From: Tritrichomonas foetus
Taxonomy: Eukaryota > Parabasalia > Tritrichomonadida > Tritrichomonadidae
DNA length: 42,809 nucleotides
NCBI GenBank assembly: GCA_001839685.1
Contig: MLAK01000825.1
Coordinates: 1-42,809, forward strand
Direction: 5' to 3'
Shown here: one piece after another, positions 9,964 to 19,833 of the stretch
Numbering within the stretch: position 1 is the stretch's first letter
How the letters are laid out: every line of letters begins with the position of its first letter
Translations under genes and position numbers: made by a program
The notes under the pieces: generated by a model
Told to the model about the DNA's origin: nothing
The model's input: only the letters and a program-made list of their open reading frames with translations
Database searches by the model: none

Positions 9964-10395
9964 ATTTATATTTCCTGGCCAAATAAATATTGAAATATTG
10001 GGGGAAAGAATAGAAAATGTTTTATTAAAATACTATTTTCGTGAAAATATTAATTTCTAAATGATTTTTTTTACATGACATAGCTAGAACTAAAATAAAC
10101 TACAAAACCATGATAATGATTGTGTGAGGATAATCTCCAAAATTATATAAAATTATAATAATATAAATATAGATTGATAAAATTTGATTCGGTTTTTTGT
10201 TGTCCTTAAATGGAATCATGTGGAAACTGAGTATTATGAGGCTTAACACTCATTGAAGCTGGAGAAATTCCCGAAAAGGATATCAAGAGTCATAATAGAA
10301 ATTTCAATAATATTGAAAAACCTCTTTATCGTCCTTTTCAAAAATAAATTTCTGAGAATCATCGTGTAAACTTCAGAAAAAACACTAAAAAGAAA
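9964..10395. other. Intergenic spacer
   Basis: About 430 bp of AT-rich spacer between two plus-strand genes. It carries AATAAATATT just after the upstream stop. No ORF or RNA gene was recognised. Confidence 0.4.
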
Positions 10396-12600
10396 ATGAG
10401 CGACAAACCTTTAATTTTCATTTCGCAACAACAAATCGAAGCAATCACGCAAGAATATTTATATGGGCCACAAGAACAGATACTTTTTGCCGGAAAAGTT
10501 CGAAAGCTCCACTTAAATGGTGGAGAAGATTCCAGAATCTTGGTTATTACTATTGGCGCGGTCTATCTATTCAAATCCAGATTCAGCAAAGGCAGCAAAA
10601 TAACGGAGTTCAATCTCGTCGATGTCGAAAAAGTTTCGTATATAAAACCCAATATCGTCACATTTATTTCTATGACAAGCGACAATAAAGTCCAGTCATT
10701 AACCGTCAAATCAGACTATGCGCTCGATATTGGCAAAAACATCCTTCTCTTGAATAAAATGTGCAAATATAAATTAGGTGATTTAGATAATGTGAAAATT
10801 GAATCAACTCCTCCTTCTGAATTGACTTCACCACCAATTCCAACCCGTCCACCTAATGCGCTTCAAGCGCGCATCATTCAGATGGCTCACAAATTCAATC
10901 ACAAATTTCCATTGGAACATTTGAACCTAATTTCAGACTGGGATAAGAAACCAGTTTCTACACTTAGAATAACATCTGCATTTAACGCTGGACTTGCTTC
11001 GCGTGCCGTTGTGAATGCTTTAGCTTGGGACGTAGCCATCCAAAATTTGGTTCTTGATAATTTTGCATCTTCACAACTTCAAACAATTCTTCAGACTTTA
11101 TTTACCACTTCTAAATCACTCACCAGATTAAGTATTGATAATTACAAAGAGCCGCCATCAAGCGATTTTGATCTTCCATCTAATGAAGAAACAAAATTGA
11201 TTGAATTATCTTTTAGAAGCTGCCACATTGCGGTTATTTTCACTATTTTGCACGGCCTCCGAAGTTTCAAAGGACGATTCCATATCTTAACTATTGGACG
11301 AAGTAAATTGAATAGTGATAATTTCAAGAAGCTATTCGAAATATTAAACAAAATGCCTTGCTTTATGGCAATAAATAATCTCAGAGTTGAAGAAGGTACA
11401 GCTGATGGATTAAATGTTGAAGATCTCGGTCACTTTTTAGCACAGTCACGCCTAAAAATTATTTCAGTGTCACGAACATCACATGATATTTCGTCCCTTT
11501 TAAATAACATATTACCATATTCAACATCTTTAAGATCCATTAATTTAATAAATGGTCGTTTGTTTGATCAAATTAACCAAGATATCACCTTACCAAATTC
11601 TTTAGCGTATTTAGATTTAACTAAATCACAAGTCTCGCCTGCAGCACTCGAACCATTTATGAAAGCTATATTATCAAAGCCAAGATCACAATTATTAACA
11701 TTAAATATATCCGATTTAGCAACAAGTGCATCAACAGAAGAAATTGTTCAATGTTTCAATATTCAAAATGCCCAACCAATTATTGCAGAGTTTATTTTTG
11801 CTGGAAATGAAATGCGACCATCTGATTTACAAATCATGATTGGTTTCTTCAAGACGCAAACAAGATTATCATATTTGAATTTAAGCAGATGCTTTAAAGA
11901 TGACATTGACGAATCATTAGCTCTCCTTTCTCAATACATCATCAATAGCAATTTGGCGGGACTTGAAATAACCTGCTCACCTGGATTCCCACTTGATTCA
12001 CACATGACCAAATTTATTGAATCAATTATTGGCAAGTCACCACTTCATGCATTAAACATTGATAAATCTGGAATGGGCGATAATGGACTCAAAGCACTCA
12101 AAAAACTAGTTGAGCATGATATCAAAATGACTTCACTTAATTGTGATGGTGCAAATCCACAAACGCCAGAAGTCTTCAATGATGCATATGAAGTATTTTC
12201 CAAATTAGATCGAGTTGCTCAACCAAAATCCGATTTGGCACTTTTGGGCTCAAAAGCAACTTTACCCAATAATTTTGGTTCAAAACTACCGCCAAAGACA
12301 TTAGCTGCCCGTGTTGCCGAATATGAATCATTTGATGCATCATCACCAACAATGCTTCATCCAATGGATGCTTTAATGGGAATAATAAATACAATGTCAG
12401 ACACAATTCTCAAGAAAAAAGAAACCGACATTTTCCAACATGACATTGTAAATGTTTTCAAGAGATCTTTAATTACAACCTCAGTGCCTTTAAAGCCAAA
12501 TCAAGGTGATGGAACATCACAATTATTTACTGTTCTTGATCCAAACTCGAATACAAAAGTATCTGAGCCAATGTCTGAATACAAAACCATTCATGACTAA
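10396..12600 (+). CDS. CARMIL-like PH plus leucine-rich repeat protein
   Basis: A 734-residue protein starting at ATG. Residues about 15-130 resemble the non-canonical PH domain that opens CARMIL proteins (YGPQEQILFAGKVRKLHLNG, then strands such as ILVITIGAVYLFKSRF). From about residue 185 to 590 there are long (about 28-30 residue) leucine-rich repeats of the ribonuclease-inhibitor type, for example LRSINLINGRLF, LAYLDLTKSQVS, LSYLNLSRCFKD, LHALNIDKSGMGDNGLKAL. The C-terminal 140 residues are less ordered and contain a Pro-rich stretch. CARMIL proteins bind capping protein and membranes at the actin cortex; trichomonads have many proteins of this PH-LRR layout. I do not see a clear capping-protein-interaction motif, so actin regulation is an inference from domain order. 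Confidence 0.75.
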   Translation: MSDKPLIFISQQQIEAITQEYLYGPQEQILFAGKVRKLHLNGGEDSRILVITIGAVYLFKSRFSKGSKITEFNLVDVEKVSYIKPNIVTFISMTSDNKVQSLTVKSDYALDIGKNILLLNKMCKYKLGDLDNVKIESTPPSELTSPPIPTRPPNALQARIIQMAHKFNHKFPLEHLNLISDWDKKPVSTLRITSAFNAGLASRAVVNALAWDVAIQNLVLDNFASSQLQTILQTLFTTSKSLTRLSIDNYKEPPSSDFDLPSNEETKLIELSFRSCHIAVIFTILHGLRSFKGRFHILTIGRSKLNSDNFKKLFEILNKMPCFMAINNLRVEEGTADGLNVEDLGHFLAQSRLKIISVSRTSHDISSLLNNILPYSTSLRSINLINGRLFDQINQDITLPNSLAYLDLTKSQVSPAALEPFMKAILSKPRSQLLTLNISDLATSASTEEIVQCFNIQNAQPIIAEFIFAGNEMRPSDLQIMIGFFKTQTRLSYLNLSRCFKDDIDESLALLSQYIINSNLAGLEITCSPGFPLDSHMTKFIESIIGKSPLHALNIDKSGMGDNGLKALKKLVEHDIKMTSLNCDGANPQTPEVFNDAYEVFSKLDRVAQPKSDLALLGSKATLPNNFGSKLPPKTLAARVAEYESFDASSPTMLHPMDALMGIINTMSDTILKKKETDIFQHDIVNVFKRSLITTSVPLKPNQGDGTSQLFTVLDPNSNTKVSEPMSEYKTIHD

Positions 12601-13050
12601 TCCTGACGATTATCCTTAATTTGCATAATTTATTGATTTCTGTATTATGTTCAATTGTCATTAATTTTATAGTTAATGTATATATTTTTTGAAATTCGCG
12701 TTTTTATTCCTCAGTTTAAATAAAAGTATTGTTGATGAATTTTTTCTTATTCATCTTTTCTCTTTTTTTCAAATCTCGATTTTATTTATTAACTCTTGTT
12801 TAATGAATCATATACTTATCAATTATTTTCATTGAAAATCATTATTCCACTCTAATTAGGTATGATTCATTGATTAGATAAAATGTTTGGAAAGTGATAA
12901 TGAATCCAGATGATGTAAAAAATCATACTTATCTTTGGTATTTCATGAAATATATGATTTAAATGACAATTTCAGGCAAAAGGTGAGAAAATTTTATCTG
13001 AACAACTTTCATATTGTTTTCACATCATATGTCATGACTTCAAATAATCG
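12601..13050. other. Intergenic spacer
   Basis: 450 bp of AT-rich sequence between two plus-strand genes, including TTTAAATAAAAG downstream of the LRR gene. No gene was recognised. Confidence 0.4.
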
Positions 13051-14220
13051 ATGACGAGCAAAAAGGAGACTCTCCTTCGAACATATCGCAAACGACTCGA
13101 AGAATACTCCAAACTCGAAAGCCAAGTCAAACAACTCGGCGCAGTTGTCGCTCAATTACGTGAATCACATGCAGAAAGCGAACGCGCATTTAATTCTCTC
13201 CAATCAGTTGGTCAAATCGTCGGCGAAGTTCTTCGTCCATTAGATGATGAACGATTTATTGTCAAAACAGTATCCGGAACCCGTTACGTAGTGGGTGTTC
13301 GAACCAGACTCGATCATTCATTGTTAGTAAATGGCCGCCGCGTTGCCCTCGACATCGCCACTCACACAATCATGCACGCCCTTCCACGAGAAGTCGATCC
13401 ATCTGTCCATCACATGTCTACGGAAGATCCCGGCAATGTCAAATATTCCGATATCGGAGGCCTCGGCGACCAGCTGAATGAAATCAGGGAAATCATCGAA
13501 CTCCCACTGAAGAACCCAGGAATCTTCAAACGCGTTGGAATCCCCGCTCCAAAGGGAGCATTGCTCTACGGCCCACCAGGAACAGGAAAGACCCTTATTG
13601 CCAGAGCAATAGCTCACATCACAGATGCTGTATTTTTGAAAGTTGTTGCAACTTCCCTATTTGATCGTTATGTTGGTGAATCAGCTCGAATTGTTCGAGA
13701 AATGTTTACCTACGCTCGCGAGCACGAGCCATGCATTATTTTCATCGACGAAATCGACGCACTCGGTGGGCGTCGTCTGGAAGAAGGATCATCAACAGAC
13801 CGCGAAGTTCAGCGTACACTGATGGAGTTACTTGCGCAAATGGATGGTTTTAGTTCTACTTCACAAGTCAAAGTTATAATGGCCACAAATCGACCAGATA
13901 TTTTAGATCCGGCACTCTTGAGGCCAGGCCGTTTAGACAGAAAGATTGAGATTCCTCTGCCGAATGAGCAGTCGCGTCTCGAGATTTTGAAGATTCATGC
14001 AAAGCCACTCACAACCGGAGGCGACATCGATTATGACGCAATCGTAAAACTCGCCGAAGGATTCAACGGAGCAGACTTGAGAAACGTCTGCACTGAAGCG
14101 GGACTGTTCGCACTGAGAGAGGAGAGAGATATGATTATCAATGAGGACTTTATGAAGGCTGTTAGAACAATAAAGCAGGCAAAGGGAATGGAATCAACGC
14201 TGCACTATGATAAAATTTAA
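13051..14220 (+). CDS. RPT4: 26S proteasome regulatory AAA-ATPase subunit Rpt4 (PSMC6)
   Basis: A 389-residue protein starting at ATG, the usual length for Rpt4. An N-terminal coiled coil (about 5-50) leads into the OB domain ([20 protein letters not shown], 53-72), then [20 protein letters not shown] (111-130), which is Rpt4-like. The AAA domain has Walker A GPPGTGKT (174-181), Walker B IIFIDEID (229-236; D233, E234), sensor Asn280 in ATNRPD, and arginine fingers within [10 protein letters not shown] (289-298). The C-terminal small domain follows ([20 protein letters not shown]). There is no HbYX tail, as expected for Rpt4. It unfolds ubiquitinated substrates in the base of the 19S particle. 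Codon use is enriched in C-ending codons compared with neighbours, consistent with high expression. TTTAATAAAC overlaps the stop codon, fitting the UAAA-type polyadenylation signal used in trichomonads. Confidence 0.95.
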   Translation: MTSKKETLLRTYRKRLEEYSKLESQVKQLGAVVAQLRESHAESERAFNSLQSVGQIVGEVLRPLDDERFIVKTVSGTRYVVGVRTRLDHSLLVNGRRVALDIATHTIMHALPREVDPSVHHMSTEDPGNVKYSDIGGLGDQLNEIREIIELPLKNPGIFKRVGIPAPKGALLYGPPGTGKTLIARAIAHITDAVFLKVVATSLFDRYVGESARIVREMFTYAREHEPCIIFIDEIDALGGRRLEEGSSTDREVQRTLMELLAQMDGFSSTSQVKVIMATNRPDILDPALLRPGRLDRKIEIPLPNEQSRLEILKIHAKPLTTGGDIDYDAIVKLAEGFNGADLRNVCTEAGLFALREERDMIINEDFMKAVRTIKQAKGMESTLHYDKI

Positions 14221-14854
14221 TAAACTTTATTTAAATTTCATAAATAAATAATATAAATACTGTATTTTTCATCTTATCTATCATTTTAACGCTTATGTGA
14301 ATCAACAAAAAGTCAAATAGTGAAAAGAAAAGGAAATGCTTACAATAATAATATCATCAATTTGTAGAATCAATGAATTATATCCATTAGTTGTATAAAT
14401 ACCGACAGAATTTGTTCAAAAAAAAAAAAAAAAAAAGATAGATTCTTTCTTCTTGAAAGAGAGTTAGAATATAGCATAAACTATGAAATAGATACAATCT
14501 TTTATGTATCAAGAAGATGTTCTTATTGTGATAGCATTCATAAGCTATTGATAATAAAGTTTGATTTTTTTCTTGCTAGGTATGAATGAAATGTTGGAAT
14601 GAATGTATTTTGTGAAATAAATTCAACTTTGTCGTTTTGGGTCAAAAATGTGAATTGAGGAGAAATTCTGTGTGACGCTAAATTTAGTGTCACTAAAACT
14701 TTATCTTGAGCTATTGTAAGTAGTTCAGCATTTTCATTGAGTTGAATTATTGCAGTATGATGAACGTGAAATATTAATTTCAAGAGAATTTAATCGTTTT
14801 GATTAAAATTTTATATTGACCATATTTGACCATTACTAAGACTAGATTTTCTTC
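14221..14854. other. Intergenic region with 19-bp poly(A) tract
   Basis: 634 bp between Rpt4 and the TAF5-like gene. There is a homopolymer of 19 A at 14418-14436. A minus-strand frame at 14538-14783 is open for 81 codons but starts only at TTG and is preceded by a stop, so I do not call it a gene. Confidence 0.5.
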
Positions 14855-16315
14855 ATGAGCACCAATCAACGATTTGGCGCTTTACTCGAGGAATCATTCT
14901 CGCAAAAATATAATTTCGGCGATAAAATTGTGCCGCACGGAACCACACTCGATGAATATTTAAAGTCGACCGCATTTCTCGAATCAACTCCAAATAATTT
15001 CGCTTTCTCGTGCCCTGGCCCACGAAATGTTTCACTAAATCGACAATTCGAACAGTATGTAGGTTTTTCTAAGCAAAACCCTGACAGCCCCCCTATTCAA
15101 AATTCGATATTTCCATTATTCTGCCACATCTTCATGAGATTGAAGCAGAAGGACGATAGTTCAATACTCGAAAACTTCATCCAGGAAAATCTGATTTACG
15201 TGCCGGAAGAATTTCGCCAAGAAGCCAATTTATTCGTATCCGACGATGATTTTTATAAGAAGATGTCATGCCTTTTTTCAACCCAGCAATACAAAATTCC
15301 ATGCGATATTGAAACAGCAGAAAAAATCAAAGAGTTTCTATTCAAATCCGGACATTCGCAACTCAGAATTTTATATTCATCAATTATTATATTAACTCCG
15401 ATGATTCACCAAAGAAAAGACCGCACAGTTTATCCAATCTTTCCACTGAGATCTCCCACGTCCTCCATGAGTATTGTTCAAGCCAGAATCAACTCAGCAT
15501 CATTAGCAGCAATCTCAAATGATGACCCGACCGTTTATGCATGTTGCAACGATCAAAATATATTGAAAATTGATACCGCTTCACAAAAAGTTACAAATTT
15601 GTATACTCATAACTCATCGGTTACTACACTTAGCTTATCACATATGTCTAAAATATTATTAACAGCTGATATATGTGGTAATATTTCACTGTGGAGTCCT
15701 CAAGCAAGTTGCTCATTAAATACCAAATTCACCCAGTTTTTCTGCTCCGCCTTTGCTCCACATGGTGGAATCTTTGCTACTGGTACAGGAAGTGGCCTTA
15801 TACATTTATATGATACACCAAAGCAGCAACTTCGCAGAATTCTGATTGGCCATCAGGAGCCAGTGACAAATGTTGCCTTCCACCCTAATTGCGCACTTAT
15901 GGGATCACTTGCACTCGAACCTGCTATCAGAATTTGGGACCTCCGCCAACCAGAAACCGTTCGATTGTTCGTCAGTCAGCAGTCACAGAAAAACTCGGCA
16001 CTTGCTTTTTCAAATGATGGAAAATCAATTGTTGTATTTGATGGTGAGCTGAATATTTATGATATCGGTACACAAAAGCTCGTCCTTAAAAAATGTCTCC
16101 ATGTGCCAGACATCAACGCACTTCACTTTTCTATGGATTCGAGATATCTTTACGCTGTGGGTCAGCAAGGCGACCTAATTTCGTACGAATTGACGACAGA
16201 CAACAATCCAACGAAGGAAATCATTCGGCTGAATGAAAGAGTCATTTTCAGCGAGATTCTCAAGGCGGACGAATTTCGCATTGTTACTTCATATGAAAAT
16301 GAATCGGACCAATAG
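14855..16315 (+). CDS. TFIID subunit TAF5-like protein (NTD2 plus WD40)
   Basis: A 486-residue protein starting at ATG. Residues about 65-155 match the TAF5 N-terminal domain 2: FEQYVGF, then SIFPLFCHIFMRLKQKD and a helical region through LFVSDDDFYKK. The C-terminal half is a WD40 propeller with recognisable blades: VTTLSLSHMSKILLTADICG/NISLWSP, FCSAFAPHGGIFATGTGSG/LIHLYD, VTNVAFHPNCALMGSLALEP/AIRIWDLRQP, and LHFSMDSRYLYAVGQQGDLI. This NTD2-WD40 order is specific to TAF5 and the SAGA paralog TAF5L. TAF5 scaffolds the TFIID core with TAF6/9 and TAF4/12 in the nucleus. The LisH motif that often precedes NTD2 is not visible, and the protein is shorter than animal or fungal TAF5 because of reduced linkers and a divergent propeller. 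Confidence 0.8.
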   Translation: MSTNQRFGALLEESFSQKYNFGDKIVPHGTTLDEYLKSTAFLESTPNNFAFSCPGPRNVSLNRQFEQYVGFSKQNPDSPPIQNSIFPLFCHIFMRLKQKDDSSILENFIQENLIYVPEEFRQEANLFVSDDDFYKKMSCLFSTQQYKIPCDIETAEKIKEFLFKSGHSQLRILYSSIIILTPMIHQRKDRTVYPIFPLRSPTSSMSIVQARINSASLAAISNDDPTVYACCNDQNILKIDTASQKVTNLYTHNSSVTTLSLSHMSKILLTADICGNISLWSPQASCSLNTKFTQFFCSAFAPHGGIFATGTGSGLIHLYDTPKQQLRRILIGHQEPVTNVAFHPNCALMGSLALEPAIRIWDLRQPETVRLFVSQQSQKNSALAFSNDGKSIVVFDGELNIYDIGTQKLVLKKCLHVPDINALHFSMDSRYLYAVGQQGDLISYELTTDNNPTKEIIRLNERVIFSEILKADEFRIVTSYENESDQ

Positions 16316-16474
16316 AATTTTTCCAATTGCATTTCGACTTTCTTCATATTTTGTTGCATTTTTATAAAAAAATTTCTGAAGATATTATTAAAATTATTGT
16401 AATACATTAACTTTTGATTCTCTCTCTCCACTTTATGTGAATTAGTTTTGAATTCATCAGGATAATATTCCTTT
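16316..16474. other. Convergent intergenic spacer (left part)
   Basis: 3' flank of the TAF5-like gene leading into the 21-bp repeats. Read on the minus strand, it is open and in the same frame as the repeat, but this frame then runs antisense into the TAF5-like gene, so coding is doubtful. Confidence 0.4.
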
Positions 16475-16632
16475 AGATCATAAGATTGTTCTTTTAAACA
16501 AAAAGATTGTTCTTCTAAATCATCAGATTGTTCTTCTAAATCATCAGATTGTTCTTCTAAATCATCAGATTGTTCTTTTAAATCATCAGATTGTTCTTTT
16601 AAATCATCAGATTGTTCTTTTAAATCATCACA
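16475..16632. repeat. 21-bp tandem repeat with heptad coding capacity on the minus strand
   Basis: About 7.5 copies of TCATCAGATTGTTCTTYTAAA lie between the convergent TAF5-like and cyclophilin genes. The unit is exactly seven codons. On the minus strand it reads as repeated SDDLKEQ or SDDLEEQ, and the copies differ mainly at one codon (K or E). The first two copies (about 16475-16505) are more diverged. No ATG opens this frame. Confidence 0.9.
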
Positions 16633-16761
16633 TTCTCTTACATGTGATGATAAAAAAAGAAGAAATCATAGAAAAACCTAAAATCCCCCAGCACATGCAT
16701 AACATAAAAGACAAAAAAGAAGCCCAAAACAAAAAAAGAAAAGAATCAACTCAATATTTTA

Positions 16762-17320
16762 TTAGCTTGCTTGAACTTCTCCACAATCAAGGATCGAAAC
16801 AGATTGTTTTGGTGTTCCACTATTTGTGCCTGCAGCCTCAATTTTTTCTAAAATTTCAATACCTTCAACAACTTTTCCAAATGCAACATTCTTACCGTTA
16901 AGCCAAGGTGCTTTTCCGAATGTGATGAAAAATTGACCGCCGTTTGTATTTCTTCCATTATTTGCCATAGAAACTATTCCTCGGTCATCGTGTGGTACTG
17001 AAAAATTCTCGTCTTCAAATTTTGGTCCATAAACGCTTTCATTCTGAGATCCATCATTCGAAATAAAATCGCCGGCTTGGCCCAGAAAACCGCTGATGAT
17101 TTTATGGAACTTGCATCCTTTGTAATGAAGTTTGGCACCTGATCTGCCCACTCCTTTTTCGCCTGTACATAACATTCTGAAATTTTCTGCTGTTCGTGGA
17201 ACTTTGTTTTCAAAAAGCTCGATCACAAGACGACCAACTTTGGAACCTTCTACCGATCTGAGGTTAAAAAAATAAAAATTACATATCCAAAAAAACGCGA
17301 GGATTAGTTTTTTCGCTCAT
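16762..17320 (-). CDS. Cyclophilin-type peptidyl-prolyl cis-trans isomerase (spliced)
   Basis: Exon 1 (17320-17283) and exon 2 (17257-16762) join over a 25-nt intron to give a 177-residue protein. Exon 1 encodes MSEKTNPRVFLDI, the expected first strand of cyclophilin, and splicing gives VFLDISVEGSKVGRLVIELF. The unspliced exon 2 frame has only a GTG start and would lack this strand. Cyclophilin A landmarks follow: ENFRMLCTGEKG, the catalytic-site FHKIISGF (the Arg of the usual FHRI is Lys here), QAGDF, MANNGRNTNGGQFFIT, WLNGKNVAFGKV, and the end ILDCGEV. Cyclophilins catalyse prolyl isomerisation in folding; no signal peptide is present, so it is cytosolic or nuclear. The Arg-to-Lys change at the active-site Arg position is notable because that Arg contributes to catalysis. 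Confidence 0.95.
17258..17282 (-). other. 25-nt micro-intron in the cyclophilin gene
   Basis: On the minus strand it begins GTAATT and ends TTTTTTAACCTCAG. It splits an Ile codon (AT|A). Splicing restores the cyclophilin N-terminal strand, whereas reading through hits TAA immediately. The 3' end matches the intron at 5103-5125 in the pattern TAACHTCAG, with the branch-like TAAC at the same distance from the splice site. Confidence 0.9.
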
Positions 17321-17899
17321 TTTTGAATAACGTATAAAAACCGTTTATTCGCATATGATCAATTTATCAATTTTTCTGTATTTATATAGTCGGAATAAAC
17401 TGAAGTCATGACCAGATAAATATAGAAAATATGTCTGAATGTTGTGTTTTTCATCCTTTATTTTTTTTCTTTTCATTCTGAAATCTTAGAAACAGTCTCA
17501 AAAATGTGTAGCATAATGTAACTTTCATAGAATAATTCCATTTATATTCGTAGTATTTATGATAAAGACTTCATCAAATGAATTTATCAATAAACATTGA
17601 TGTCAAATAATGTTTTTTTAAAATAAGATAAAACCTGTATAGTAATAGTTGAGTTACTGATATGGAAAAGTCTTCATATTGGCATCCATTAATATAGTGA
17701 TAGTAAGAAGTTAAATACTAATAATGGATAATGACTCTGGAATAAAACTATTTATTTAATAATGTAAAATTGTTTTAATTGGAAATGATTTAAAATTTTG
17801 TTGGGAGGGCAAATAAACATTATTTTAAGCACTCTTTGAGGAATTTCATCCTTAAGTTAGGAAAATTTTTAATATGCCAATCTTAGATCTCAGGATGAT
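17321..17899. other. Gene-poor sequence upstream of cyclophilin
   Basis: About 580 bp of AT-rich sequence. The proximal part must include the cyclophilin promoter. Nothing else was recognised. Confidence 0.4.
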
Positions 17900-17929
17900 G
17901 ATGTTTGATGTTTACTATAGAAATCTGCT

Positions 17930-18272
17930 TTATATTTGGCTTGATGCCTTAAACAAGAGATCTATTTCTGCATTTCTTCCGTAATAGGCAGTTTCATGGA
18001 ATGATCATCAGGATAGAAAAATTGTTCCTAAAGACAATTGGGAATATTCATCATCTCGGAGTCTGATGAATTGAACACATTTAACAGCATTATATTTAGC
18101 AGCTTCGGCCAATATCTGGGCATTTAATAAATTATAGAATCTAAGTTTTGAGTAAAATTGACGAAATTCATGAACATCATTGTTAATCAAGATATTGAAG
18201 AGAGAATTCCGATCTATTATTTCTTTATCATTTACTTGATGGAAAAAACCATGAGAAGGAAAAAGATGGTAC
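17930..18272 (-). pseudogene. Relic of a trichomonad ankyrin (DUF3447-type) protein gene
   Basis: Minus-strand translation gives HQVNDKEIIDRNSLFNILIN, then NDVHEFRQFYSK and LAEAAKYNAVKCVQFIRLRD, which is the characteristic DUF3447 plus ankyrin organisation of large trichomonad gene families. After a frameshift near 18000 an ankyrin repeat resumes as ETAYYGRNAEIDLLFKASS and stops at TAA near 17930. The upstream side ends at an in-frame TAG near 18270. The piece is about one third of a normal family member and has at least one frameshift and stops at both ends, so it is a dead fragment. Confidence 0.7.
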
Positions 18273-18589
18273 TATTCTGAACGTTTATCACTATTGAATA
18301 ATCCATTAAATGCCTGCCTGCTGATAAATCCTTTCATGTACAGCCTTTATATGTGTAGATCTGGTTTAAAATATCTAATAAACACTTTGCTTTCAAGTAT
18401 AAACGTTTTAACTTCTTGATGATCAAAAGTCAATATGATATTGGCAAAAATTTGAATCAAATTTGGGCGAACTGCACTTCATCGTATTATTACCGAATTT
18501 TGAATAAATCAAGATTTCTCTTCATTATTTATGCAAAAATAATAATGTTTTTCAATTTTCAATTATATTCTATCATATACTGTCTTCAT
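18273..18589. other. Spacer between relics
   Basis: AT-rich sequence with a small plus-strand frame (18416-18604) ending in a CATCTT trinucleotide-like run. No family was recognised. Confidence 0.3.
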
Positions 18590-19154
18590 CTTCATCTTCA
18601 TTAATAGGATTGAACTTTACTGATTTATATCCTCTTTATACTGAAGGTGATGCAACATCAATTTTTGGTGCATCTGATTTATCAAGTATATTATCAACGA
18701 AGTCAACTCCATCATTAATTACTGTACCTAGACCTAGTTAAACTTTATCAAATAAACCACTTGCTCCACCTAACATTTATTTCGCTACACGTACAAGTTT
18801 AGATTCATCAAGATGAAATACTCGATACAATGCATTTGATAAACCATTTTGAATTTAGTTTCAAATTTCCCAAGTCATTTCACGAAGGACATTAAAGAAA
18901 TTTTTATTTTCATTTAAAACATTATACATAATATAAATAACTCGAACTTAAAACATTATGATGAATCAGGTAATGTAGCTAAGCACTTTGAGAAACTTCA
19001 TAATATGATAAATGACTATAATGGAACACGAAGTGTTCTTTTAAGAACTTTTGATTGTTATGATCGACAGTCTTTTGATGATTCACAAGAAACTGGAATT
19101 TCGATTACTCTCTCAGATCATCATGTTTCACAGTTAACTGATCTAGTTGTAATA

Positions 19155-19213
19155 TATCCGTGCGGTATGATGAACCACAGTACAGCTAGTGTGTCTATTC
19201 AACGAAAAATGGC
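19155..19213. repeat. Left arm of imperfect inverted repeat
   Basis: A 23-bp core at 19172-19194 pairs with 19790-19812 with one mismatch; weaker similarity extends on both sides from about 19155 to 19213. This arm interrupts the reading of the long plus-strand relic. Confidence 0.8.
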
Positions 19214-19279
19214 GCTATTGCGGAGATGAGACACTCGAGTATGGAGCTAAAATAAGACCAAAACGGAGTCTAGGGCTAT

Positions 19280-19311
19280 TTGAGTACGCAGTACTCAACA
19301 TAATGTTATGT
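19280..19311. repeat. Two adjacent short palindromes
   Basis: TGAGTACGCAGTACTCA (19281-19297) is a perfect 7-bp stem with a GCA loop, followed directly by ACATAATGTTATGT, a 6-bp stem with a TG loop. They lie inside the insertion that interrupts the capsid-like relic. Confidence 0.8.
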
Positions 19312-19769
19312 ACAAGTAAAACGTTTTGATTTTGGAAGCTTTCAAATCAGTAATTATAGATTGTTTATCACAAAGTCCTTTGATTATTCCATCTCAATGG
19401 ATTGAATATCAAGCATTTCCAAAATCAACATCAGAGAATTGAATTCTAACTACTGTTAATTTACCATTAAATAATGTAGCAAGTCTTTCATTAATGTTTC
19501 CACATAGCGCACATGATTATATTTGTTTCGAAAATACAAAGTTATCTAATCTTCAACTTGTTATTGATAAAAAGAATGGCCATAGTGAAACAATTAATAC
19601 AATTGGTGCATGATTCTTACAAGATGAATTAGTTGTTCATGATTTAGATGGAGCTGTACGTTGTACAATCGAATTTGGAGATTCCTAAATTCACAGTAAG
19701 AATGATGAAAATGGTAATATTTATTCAAATACATGATCATGATGAAAATGGAGGTCCAACCGAGCAAAT

Positions 19770-19833
19770 GCCATTTTGAGTGGGGGTGGCACACTAGCTG
19801 TACTATGGTTCATTAATGCACTCGGATGTATAT
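19770..19833. repeat. Right arm of imperfect inverted repeat
   Basis: Reverse-complement partner of 19155-19213 (core 19790-19812). It also interrupts the relic reading frame, which resumes after it as SIDHSSFILNILIERNGSGD. Confidence 0.8.

Noticed and set aside
14538..14783. 81-codon minus-strand ORF between Rpt4 and the TAF5-like gene
   Set aside because: Starts only at TTG, has an upstream in-frame stop, no ATG and no family match; I also tried but found no short-intron model that adds a start.
16162..16660. Minus-strand frame containing the SDDLKEQ repeats as a gene
   Set aside because: No ATG, and its 3' third is antisense to the well-supported TAF5-like gene. Kept only as a repeat.
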